Positions 27,754-35,570 of a stretch of DNA of 64,000 nt are shown in pieces (the first letter of the stretch is position 1; the number at the start of each line of letters is the position of its first letter). A program made the translations under genes and the position numbers. The stretch lies in contig JAUIAO010000003.1 of NCBI GenBank assembly GCA_030425425.1, positions 124,001 through 188,000 on the forward strand, given 5' to 3'. The notes under the pieces are model-generated. The model was given only the letters and a program-made list of their open reading frames with translations. It was not told where the DNA came from and did not search any database. This DNA is from Bacteroidia bacterium. GTDB taxonomy: Bacteria; Bacteroidota; Bacteroidia; Cytophagales; Cyclobacteriaceae.

Positions 27754-28308
27754 CTTCTCAGTGTTTTAATAGTTTGAAAAAATGCCCTGAGAGAATGTAT
27801 CTTTATAATCGAAAATTATTCTGAACGGGGTACCGAAAGGTCCACCAATGAAATTTATCAACGAGTCCCGAAGTGCAATTCGGGACTTTTTACATTCCAG
27901 TCATAATGCGCCATGGACTTGTCAGAATCCCTGACAGAGATACCAGTTGTAAAGCGACCTTGCAACAGGGCGCTGAAATATAGAAAGCTCGAAGGAAAAC
28001 GTTAGCAACTGAAATCAATTTGGAAAGGGAGAAATTGACACATTTTCTCCTCAATTTCTGTCCCCAAATCTGGGGAATGTGTGGTAACGTCCAGCTATGA
28101 GGCGTGGCCTCACAACTGGCAAGTACGTGTAATGTAGCAAAGTCTGCGGTGCGATACAATAGCAGATACAGTTACGCTGAGAAAATCTTTACCCCTGAGC
28201 ACGAAGCTTCAGATTCAAATGCCATCTGCACAGCGCAGACTTTGTGGCTTTCCTTTTACCTCCGATGTGTCTGAGAACTACCCAAGGCCATGCCTCATCA
28301 GCATTTGT
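27754..28308. other. Structured non-coding region between IS110 and the group II intron
   Basis: About 555 bp. Holds a strong hairpin at 27864-27887 (AGTCCCGAA/TTCGGGACT followed by T4), TCCCC/GGGGA hairpin at 28060-28076, AGAAATTG/CAATTTCT at 28029-28059, and CCAG...GAGGC-GTG-GCCTC...CTGG at 28090-28118. The part nearest the transposase is where an IS110-group bridge RNA would be encoded. A weak attC-like pair (GTAAC 28084 / GTTAC 28171) is also here. Confidence 0.5.
27864..27891 (+). terminator. Hairpin with T run
   Basis: Nine-base perfect stem AGTCCCGAA / TTCGGGACT, six-base loop, then TTTT. Looks like a plus-strand intrinsic terminator; could also be part of the IS110 end. Confidence 0.5.
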
Positions 28309-30193
28309 GTGTGCCTTGAACGGTGAATATAGTCCAAGGAGTTGGACATCCCAAAGGGTGCAAGTCCCTGAAGCGCTGGGGTCGTGCCCGGAAGCTAAGT
28401 AAGTGACAAGGTGGCTCACTGTGAGGTTTACACTGAAGTAAGTCAAACTGCGGTACCTGAACTGACGAACAGGAACCACATACAGAGGCTATGAGGCCGG
28501 ATGAGGTACCACATCATACTGAAGTCCAAACCCGCGAGGGAAGTGCCGAAATAGTAGATGTGGCAGGATTAGGTACAAGCCTACGCGGCGCGGGGTATTC
28601 ATCTTACCGAGGGAGATCTCGCTATGTCATGTACATAGGGAGAAGTCAGCAGAGGTCGGGGACGCCTAGTCATAGTACCGAAGGGAAACGAGCTGTCATA
28701 GATAGACAGAGGGCTCACAAGTTCGGGAAGGACTGAACATTGAATTGCGTCCTGATTCAAATAGGAATGCATCGAACGATGTATAGCCTATTTCTAGATG
28801 GACAGGGAAATTAAGTTTTATGATAGTAGAAGTACTAAAACGTAAGAATCTTTATAGAGCCTACCGTCAGGTGGTGCATAATAAGGGGTCGGCCGGGATT
28901 GACGGGATGAGTGTCATGGAACTTTCAAGTCACTTGGAAGCCAACCGTGACAAGATCATCACAGAAGTCCTGAATCATACGTATGTACCTGATGCTATCC
29001 TTGCGATAGAAATACCAAAGGGTAACGGGAAGACCCGATTGTTAGGAATTCCAACAGTAACAGACAGATGGCTACAACAGGCCGTAAGCCAGGTGCTGGC
29101 CTCAAAGTTTGAAATAACATTCGAGGCACACAGCTATGGCTTCCGGCCAGAGAAGAACACCCAAAAGGCCGTGTCCCAAGCTCTGAAATACATCAATGAT
29201 GGTTATCAGGATATTGTAGATATAGACTTGAAAGGATTCTTTGACGAAGTAGATCACAAGCTGTTACTGCAACTGATCTACAACAAGGTAAAATGCCCAA
29301 CGACTCTTCGACTAATCCGCAAATGGCTGAGAGCACCCATTTCAATAAATGGACGGCTCTACAAACGTCGGAAGGGTATACCACAAGGCAGCCCCCTGAG
29401 CCCCCTGCTATCCAATATTATGCTGGATCAGTTGGACAAGTATCTCTCTAAGCAAGGCCTACGATATGTTCGCTATGCCGACGACTTTAGTATTTACACC
29501 AAGTCAAAGGCAGAAGCCCGAAAGGTCGGAAACGATGTGTATTCATTCCTTCGGGACAAACTACACCTCCCGATCAACCGGGAGAAGTCGGGCATCCGCA
29601 GACCTGTAAACTTTGAGATGCTGGGGCATGGATTTGCTGCGGTATACAAGAAGGGTGTGAAAGGACAATATCAGTTGATAGTATCAGAAAAGTCATGGAA
29701 AAACCTAAGGCGTAAGCTCAAGGACATCTCCAGAAAAACCAGACCAATGAGTATCACGGAGCGATTCGAGAAGCTTGCTGAGGTGTGGAAGGGATGGGTG
29801 AACAATTTTCGCTTAGCGAGTATTTCAGCCAAACTCAAAGCACTGGACGAATGGTTAAGGAACCGTCTGAGATACTGTATCTGGCACGACTGGAAGAAAC
29901 CAGAACGCAAACGCAAGAACCTGATTCGACTAGGTATGGATCATGACAGGGCATATGCCTATAGTAGGACGAGGAAGGGAGGCTGACTGGGCGTCCCCGG
30001 GCAGTAGCCCAAAGTCCAATACTGAGGACTACTATTACACTATCCAGACTTAGAAGAAAAGGGTATGAGTCTATGCTCTCCTATTACCAAAAGACGATTC
30101 CTGAGATTCAGTGAACCGCCCAGTACGAGACCCGTACGCTGGGTGGTGTGAGAGGCGCACCGCGGGCTTATGGCTCACGGCCGTCTACTCGAT
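28309..30193 (+). mobile_element. Group II intron with intron-encoded protein
   Basis: 5' end GTGTGCC at 28309 fits the GUGYG rule. Domain I-like structured RNA runs to about 28800, followed by the maturase ORF. Domain V lies at about 30108-30150 (AACCGCCCAGTACG-AGAC-CCGTACGCTGGGTGGT), followed by GTGTGAGAGG, and domain VI ends CTACTCGAT with terminal AT at 30192-30193. The chosen ends restore a reading frame across the flanks. Length 1885 bp, apparently full-length and possibly active. Confidence 0.85.
28820..29986 (+). CDS. ltrA: Group II intron reverse transcriptase/maturase
   Basis: 388 residues. RT motifs: KGSAGIDGMSV, TRLLGIPTVTDRWLQQAV, SYGFRPEKNTQKAV, DIDLKGFFDEVDH, GIPQGSPLSPLLSNIMLD, VRYADDFSIY (catalytic YADD) and a C-terminal maturase (GIIM) region NRLRYCIWHDWKKPERKRKNLIRLG. 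There is no HNH endonuclease domain, so retrohoming would use single-stranded or replicating targets, as in short class C/D-type proteins. It lies within the intron's domain IV. Confidence 0.93.
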   Translation: MIVEVLKRKNLYRAYRQVVHNKGSAGIDGMSVMELSSHLEANRDKIITEVLNHTYVPDAILAIEIPKGNGKTRLLGIPTVTDRWLQQAVSQVLASKFEITFEAHSYGFRPEKNTQKAVSQALKYINDGYQDIVDIDLKGFFDEVDHKLLLQLIYNKVKCPTTLRLIRKWLRAPISINGRLYKRRKGIPQGSPLSPLLSNIMLDQLDKYLSKQGLRYVRYADDFSIYTKSKAEARKVGNDVYSFLRDKLHLPINREKSGIRRPVNFEMLGHGFAAVYKKGVKGQYQLIVSEKSWKNLRRKLKDISRKTRPMSITERFEKLAEVWKGWVNNFRLASISAKLKALDEWLRNRLRYCIWHDWKKPERKRKNLIRLGMDHDRAYAYSRTRKGG

Positions 30194-30265
30194 TAGGTTT
30201 TCGTGCATTTTTCTCCGTTATGTATGTGCGTTCATGTTAGTTCGTTCGTCCAGCGCGGTGGAAGC

Positions 30266-30345
30266 AACCATACTCTTTGGCAGCTTTTGGTTTGCGGGTT
30301 GATTTGTGCGACCTGCCGATGTGTATGGATGATGGCGTTAGGTTT
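30266..30345 (-). repeat. Putative attC-like site after the Avs-like gene
   Basis: Starts (minus strand) with AAACCTAACGCC, containing the RYYYAAC-type core ACCTAAC and the NTPase stop codon. Imperfect arms CCATAC...GGCAG (30313-30328) and their complement (30268-30283) follow, then GGTTGC as a possible weak R' core. The first core is convincing because it mirrors the cassette's other end; the distal half is asymmetric. Confidence 0.5.
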
Positions 30346-33300
30346 TTTTTGTATTTACGGCTCCCTTCAAATCATCCACTTCAAAATAGTAAGCTCCGCT
30401 AAATTCCAGACGACCTCCCGCATAATTAATTCCAGACGACCTTCCTCCAATTATCTGTTTTTCTCCCAATACCGTCCAAACAATCTTTAGATTGTTCTCA
30501 GATAGAAACTTCAAAAATGATTGTTTACGAACTAGCAAATAGGACTTACAATTTTGATACACATTTGGAGCAAAGCATTGAACCTCCTTGGAGTTATCAA
30601 TAAATTCCCCCTCTCTTAAACCATATTCCAAACCCATTCCTTTGTAGATAAGAGTGCTGGGTTTTAAAAAACTAATAGTTTCCTCTTTTGATTTGTCAAA
30701 CTCTGCCTCCCATAAAAAACCTTGTGCGGATACATTGACTTTTGCCACATACTCACCTGATTCTCTATCATGCACATCAATCCAATTTGTTCCCCCAGAA
30801 TATTCAGTTACAAAGAAATTATCCGCTGATGACCAATAATATTCTCTGCTGAACATTTCATATCTATCTCCACTTTCAGGCATCCAACGACCCATGAATT
30901 CCTGTTGAACAGCCCAATATTTAAATGCATCAAACTCATCATCTTTTACCAGATAACTTCTGATATGACACCAAATCTCTTTACGTGGTTGATCCCATTT
31001 TTCTTCACCTATTTTTTTTGGTTCAGACCATTCTGGATAGCCTTCTAGGACAAGCCACTCTTCGCCATTATTATCTACTACTTGAAAGGTTTTTTGAAAA
31101 TCAGGTAGGACACTAGAATCTCTTACCCACTCATCATGTGTACAATCCCAATCAAATAGTTCATTTTTCACCCACCAGAATTCAGCATTTTCTTCATCAT
31201 CGTAACTTCCAGTTTTTTTAATCAACATTGTGGGGTCAATATCTCTTATATATGGATTCCAAGGTCCATGGTAAGCTTCTTCTTTCTCATGCTTGAAACT
31301 CCACTCATCATATTTTTTGAAATTGTCTGAAACTCTCGCAACCATTTCATAAAGGGCAATCCACTGATATTTTTTACCAATGCGTTCTATTGTTGATGCT
31401 CTTCTGTCGTAGGAGTCCGTATTTCGATCATGTTCTCCATGCTTTTCAACGTCATAGCCATATTTTTCGAAAATCCATTCAAGTGCAATGTTGCTGAGTT
31501 CATCTGTATTCACGTCCCATGATCTTAGAGCACTTTCAAATGTATATCTTCCAAAATCTCCATAACCACCGGTACCTCTTCCATACTCTGTAGTCATCGA
31601 ACTAATTATCGAATTCTGTGACCAGTAATGCTTTTTAAAATCTTTGGCATCATAATCAAATTTGTATTTTTTATCGATTTCATCATTTGTCATGATTTTA
31701 TCAGGGAATGAGCTATTATAAGGCGGACGAACATTATCTAGGTTAAACTCTAATTCGATTCCACAATAGCTTGTGAACTCAATCACACTTCTCGCATAAT
31801 CTCGAAGAAGAACGTGTGGGTAAACTTCCTCTTTATCTCTAAATATTATTTGATATATATAGTTACTCAAATCAAATAATCCATCTTTATTATCCGTCCT
31901 AATTGCACAGCCATAGGCCACAGCAAACAAGCGTTCATATACATAAGGATCATTAACTTCTTCGAACAATTTCAGGACATCAATGAGTACATGAAGTCTA
32001 TTTTGAAGTAAACAAATTAATGCTTTCGTGGAGCAATCTCTCAGTTCTCTATTTGTAGAAGTATGAAACCAGGCTAGTGTAATGCTAGAAAGTAAAATCG
32101 ATTGGTCAGAAATATGTGACTTATCTGTTTCACTCCAACCCCAGTCGATAAGTCTTTTCACTGATGAGTCATCATTGTATCTATGTTTAAGGAATGGTGT
32201 CCAGTAAGCATCTCGATCGGCTAATGAGAATTTCGTTAAATGCTTGTGTAAAGAACGAGCATTAAAGAAATGATCTGGTATTCCGGTAACCGCGAGGATG
32301 GTGTCCCAGAAAAAATCATGCGTGCCGTGATATGAAAAGACATATTCATTCACATATTTCTTTGAATCTTCATTTATGGTATCAACTTTTCTCCAAAGCA
32401 AGCTTTCAACAAAAGATTCGACAATTGCATAATTGTCTTTAAGATGAGGAATAAGGGTACTAAATTCATATCCATATTTTTCAGGAACTTGAATTGAAAA
32501 AGCGTCAATCAATCCTCTATGCAAATTGATAGCACGTGCGTCCTTTACATAATGATATAATCCTCCTTTATCCTCAAATTCATTCTCTATTTTTTGATGC
32601 GGCTCAAGCAGATATTGAGCGGTTAGGTGGTCTTCAAATCTTTCATATGCCAGGTAAACCCCTTCTTCATAATCATTGCCATCTTTCCAAAAAAGATTTT
32701 TTGATAAAACGCCTTCCGTAATCAACTCATCTACAAATCCCCTTTTGTCAATAAAATTCGAAATGGATTGATCAATAATTTGATAAGCCAGTTCATAAGG
32801 TACATATCTGAGTTGGTTGTCAACTTTGTGTTTAATTAACGCCGTGATCGCCTTCTGTACCAGATTTAAACTCTCTGAATAATTGACCCTTTTCGGTTTT
32901 GACAAAACTAAATTTACGTTATTAACGAAAAAGTTAATTATGGTTGAGATTCCTTGCAGTCCGTCTGGAATTCTAGTTAATCCAGCTTTGTTGATTCCTT
33001 CACAAAATAGTTTTAAGAAAAGGGGATTTTGAAACTCAGGATGCAACAATGGTACGTTAGGCAGTTCAATTTTATAATTATCAAAAAATAATTTACTCGC
33101 TTCATATTCGATATTCCTAAATCCATAGTGATGATGTTCCACAAGGCCAAGATTGGCACTTTCTTCACTAGGAATAATTAAGTTTTTGTAGGAAGTTCTA
33201 ATGGTCAATACAAGCCCGAGCCATTCATATTTCTTTATCTCATTTATAAAACTTTTAATAAAATCGTTCCAGAAGTAATTTCCTTTTCCTTCATTAATGG

Positions 33301-34495
33301 CATCTATAAAAATTATTATTCTCTTACCAGATTCCTTTGCAAACCGATTTAGCTTTTTTAGAAAATCTTCAGCATTGGAGTTGATTTGAAGTCTTTTAAT
33401 TATTTGTGTCCATGGGTCTTCCTTGGTAATGAAATGTTGGCCTAGGAGAAAAACGCTTTCGTGTTTAGCATTAATTCTTCGCGAAACGATATCTCCAATC
33501 AAATGAGATTTCCCAATTCCCGCTTCGCCATCAAGTAATAAAAAAGGATTATTTGCAAGCTTTAATGTAGAACTGTGAATTAGTTTCTGGAATGAGTAAA
33601 GCTCATTTTCGAATTCTCTAATTTGTCTTAATTCAGAGCCGTATTTATGATAGAATTGATAATCATTTTTTTCTTTCTGAAGTTTACCTTCTTCGGCTAT
33701 ATAATAGTCATAAATCTTCCCAACTGAGTTCTGTGCACTTTCGAACAGTTTTTCAAAATCTGCTATCGGAATAGGCACAATTCCTTGGAAATCTGTACTA
33801 TGAAATAGAGTGTATAATCTATCAAAGTCACGTGCTAAGTTTTCACTACTCTCTTTTACATCATTAGGTTGATCCTTTAATACCTTTTTTCCTTTTATCA
33901 GAACCTTATCAAAAACCTCAGTTACTTTTTTTTTGAATACTTCGGTTCTTCCAAGACCTTCGAAGATTTCAGATAATTCAAGTTTTACATTTAGCTCTGG
34001 AGTATACCTTTTTCCCAAATCATCTATTGAAGAATTACATTGGTCGTGGAACCAGTTTTGGTCAGGATGAAAGGTTAGTTCTGATTTAATTATGTCAAAC
34101 TCGTCTTCAATCTTTTTAGAAAGCTTATTAAACAAACTATCAGAAATAAATTCTACTGTTAGGTCGGAACCCAGTTTTTTGGCCTTTAACTCTTGTAGCC
34201 AAACATATGTGAAAAGGCAAAGCAACATGATCATCAGCAAAATGCTCCACCATGGAAGATTTATACTTACCCAAAAATGGAATGCTCCCCAAAAGAGTTT
34301 TAACCAGAGATTGCTGGAATCTTGATATAACTTGAGCGTAGCTTTTACAATGAATTCAAGCTTATTTGCAATTTCTCCAAGGATTACCAAACCTAGCGGC
34401 ACGGCTATACTCCAATAGGTTTTTCTTAACCTGAGTTTCAAAACCCATTTTAATATCCATTCTGCAAATGCTTGTATTTTTTCGATTCTAGTCAT
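30338..34495 (-). CDS. Membrane-anchored STAND NTPase, Avs-like antiphage protein
   Basis: 1385 residues. Two membrane helices (about 27-50 and 78-101) come first; a linker with LGKRYTPELNV (about 160-170) resembles the start of Avs NTPase modules. Walker A GEAGIGKSH (about 323-331), Walker B IIIFIDAINEG (about 394-403) and the helical segment HPEFQNPLFLKLFCEGIN follow. The last 700 residues are a repeat-like sensor region with TNRELRDCSTKALICLL. Avs proteins detect phage terminase or portal proteins and trigger an N-terminal effector; here the effector would be the membrane domain. Gene is AT-rich and lies within integron-like cassette ends. Confidence 0.72.
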   Translation of the reverse strand: MTRIEKIQAFAEWILKWVLKLRLRKTYWSIAVPLGLVILGEIANKLEFIVKATLKLYQDSSNLWLKLFWGAFHFWVSINLPWWSILLMIMLLCLFTYVWLQELKAKKLGSDLTVEFISDSLFNKLSKKIEDEFDIIKSELTFHPDQNWFHDQCNSSIDDLGKRYTPELNVKLELSEIFEGLGRTEVFKKKVTEVFDKVLIKGKKVLKDQPNDVKESSENLARDFDRLYTLFHSTDFQGIVPIPIADFEKLFESAQNSVGKIYDYYIAEEGKLQKEKNDYQFYHKYGSELRQIREFENELYSFQKLIHSSTLKLANNPFLLLDGEAGIGKSHLIGDIVSRRINAKHESVFLLGQHFITKEDPWTQIIKRLQINSNAEDFLKKLNRFAKESGKRIIIFIDAINEGKGNYFWNDFIKSFINEIKKYEWLGLVLTIRTSYKNLIIPSEESANLGLVEHHHYGFRNIEYEASKLFFDNYKIELPNVPLLHPEFQNPLFLKLFCEGINKAGLTRIPDGLQGISTIINFFVNNVNLVLSKPKRVNYSESLNLVQKAITALIKHKVDNQLRYVPYELAYQIIDQSISNFIDKRGFVDELITEGVLSKNLFWKDGNDYEEGVYLAYERFEDHLTAQYLLEPHQKIENEFEDKGGLYHYVKDARAINLHRGLIDAFSIQVPEKYGYEFSTLIPHLKDNYAIVESFVESLLWRKVDTINEDSKKYVNEYVFSYHGTHDFFWDTILAVTGIPDHFFNARSLHKHLTKFSLADRDAYWTPFLKHRYNDDSSVKRLIDWGWSETDKSHISDQSILLSSITLAWFHTSTNRELRDCSTKALICLLQNRLHVLIDVLKLFEEVNDPYVYERLFAVAYGCAIRTDNKDGLFDLSNYIYQIIFRDKEEVYPHVLLRDYARSVIEFTSYCGIELEFNLDNVRPPYNSSFPDKIMTNDEIDKKYKFDYDAKDFKKHYWSQNSIISSMTTEYGRGTGGYGDFGRYTFESALRSWDVNTDELSNIALEWIFEKYGYDVEKHGEHDRNTDSYDRRASTIERIGKKYQWIALYEMVARVSDNFKKYDEWSFKHEKEEAYHGPWNPYIRDIDPTMLIKKTGSYDDEENAEFWWVKNELFDWDCTHDEWVRDSSVLPDFQKTFQVVDNNGEEWLVLEGYPEWSEPKKIGEEKWDQPRKEIWCHIRSYLVKDDEFDAFKYWAVQQEFMGRWMPESGDRYEMFSREYYWSSADNFFVTEYSGGTNWIDVHDRESGEYVAKVNVSAQGFLWEAEFDKSKEETISFLKPSTLIYKGMGLEYGLREGEFIDNSKEVQCFAPNVYQNCKSYLLVRKQSFLKFLSENNLKIVWTVLGEKQIIGGRSSGINYAGGRLEFSGAYYFEVDDLKGAVNTKKT

Positions 34496-34603
34496 TCAAA
34501 ACTCCACCTGGTTAAAGTTAGCTCTTTCGGTTTTTTGCGATGGCTTTGGAGTCGGCAGAAAACCGAATGTGCTAATTGTGCGGTTGGTCTACGTCACGGC
34601 ATG

Positions 34604-34725
34604 AAACCTAACGCCAAGCTAAAATCCGTAGGCTTGGACGTTGTTTATTTCATTAAAAGTATCGGTTTCAGATTCACTTTGCAAGTAGCTCATAAGCCTA
34701 TGGATTTTTAGCGATTGTTGAGCGC
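34604..34725 (-). repeat. attC-like recombination site between SH3 and Avs-like cassettes
   Basis: On the minus strand it runs from GCGCTCAAC (R'', RYYYAAC) at 34725 to GGCGTTAGGTTT (R', GTTRRRY = GTTAGGT, 34612-34606). Arms 34694-34712 and 34617-34635 are complementary: GCTAAAAATCCATAGGCTT against GCTAAAATCCGTAGGCTT, with one mismatch and one extra, bulged A. Length of about 118 bp, bulged base and core sequences fit integron attC sites. Confidence 0.78.
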
Positions 34726-34727
34726 TT

Positions 34728-35504
34728 TTATTCATAGTACAGTGAGAAATCAGTCTTTTCAAGGCCAATTGAAACTCGTAATTCGTTGTACTTCCGTTCG
34801 AGTTCAGATGGTTCATTTCGGTTTGCACTAAATCCTATGTTCACAATTCCCCATTCGAGTAAGTTCATAAGGTCCAGATGTTTCTTCATAGATTCAAACA
34901 TCCATTCTGGATGACACTGAAAGATTGTTCCGAGTGAATATGAAGGCATTTCGTCAGCTGAGCCAGTTTCAACTTCTAGTAAGTTGAGATACTCTTCTAG
35001 GAGCTCCCTGTCTTTGAATTGACACATGTAGCTATCGAATATCCCAAGAACAGCATCAAATTGGTAGTCATGAAATACGTTCATCTCTCCGCTCATGGCA
35101 CGATATTCCTTCGTTGTTCGATCTTTTGTGTTGATGACTAGTTCGTATAGACGCTTCTCTTCTCTGAAGATTGCCAACAAAAGCTGTTTTTGATGTTCTT
35201 GAGTTAAATCGTCCGTGTTCAGAATCCGGCTTCTGTGAACATACCCAGTAATGTCGTTGTAAATCCTGTTCGGTTCATCACATCTACATTTCGTAATAGC
35301 AACCTTAAGCCAGTTTTGACCAGCGGAATCATAGTAAACGAACAGTTCATTTTCGTAAATCTTACCAACTATTTCGAAGTTGGATCCTTTGCCTGATCTG
35401 ATGTTCGTGTAGCCATCAGGATCATTAATTATTCCCTTAGCCTTGGGTTGTCCAAGAACTCCAAACGAAAGAAAAAGGCATAGTAAAATGAGAATCTGTT
35501 TCAT
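34728..35504 (-). CDS. Exported SH3-domain protein
   Basis: 258 residues from ATG 35504; an in-frame ATG at 35525 would lie outside the cassette boundary at 35523. Signal peptide (LILLCLFLSFGVLGQ), then a bacterial SH3 domain (about 20-90: DGYTNIRSGKGSNFEIVGKI, GYVHRSRI), then an uncharacterised helical domain. Likely periplasmic. It is the cassette nearest the recombinase. Function unknown. Confidence 0.75.
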   Translation of the reverse strand: MKQILILLCLFLSFGVLGQPKAKGIINDPDGYTNIRSGKGSNFEIVGKIYENELFVYYDSAGQNWLKVAITKCRCDEPNRIYNDITGYVHRSRILNTDDLTQEHQKQLLLAIFREEKRLYELVINTKDRTTKEYRAMSGEMNVFHDYQFDAVLGIFDSYMCQFKDRELLEEYLNLLEVETGSADEMPSYSLGTIFQCHPEWMFESMKKHLDLMNLLEWGIVNIGFSANRNEPSELERKYNELRVSIGLEKTDFSLYYE

Positions 35505-35514
35505 GGCTGCAATT

Positions 35515-35570
35515 GCGCTCAACATCCGAGTATCCCGATAAAACTTCAGGATATTTTCATTATGGTCTGA
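35515..35570 (-). other. Putative attI-like site after the recombinase gene
   Basis: On the minus strand, GTTGAGC (35523-35517) fits GTTRRRY and is the exact complement of GCTCAAC at the far end of the SH3 cassette. Just upstream is TATCC...GGATA (about 35532-35552). It lies between the recombinase stop and the first cassette gene, where an attachment site is expected in a reversed integron. Not tested. Confidence 0.5.

Larger units (their letters stand above)
28189..30208 (-). pseudogene. Small ORF interrupted by the group II intron
   Basis: Joining 30208-30194 to 28308-28189 on the minus strand, skipping 28309-30193, gives an uninterrupted 44-codon ORF (MHENLTNADEAWPWVV...KLRAQG) with GGAG six bases before the ATG. 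The intron is on the opposite strand, so it cannot be spliced from this transcript and the ORF is disrupted. No family recognised; it may be a third cassette gene or a chance ORF. Confidence 0.4.

Noticed and set aside
28189-28479. 96-codon minus-strand ORF
   Set aside because: Its N-terminal half is antisense to the intron's domain I; only the last 39 codons belong to the pre-insertion sequence and are described as the interrupted small ORF.
28491-28736. 81-codon plus-strand ORF
   Set aside because: Lies in the structured 5' RNA part of the group II intron; composition is not protein-like.
30111-30490. Two plus-strand ORFs after the intron
   Set aside because: They run through intron domain V/VI and into the NTPase gene end; no independent support.
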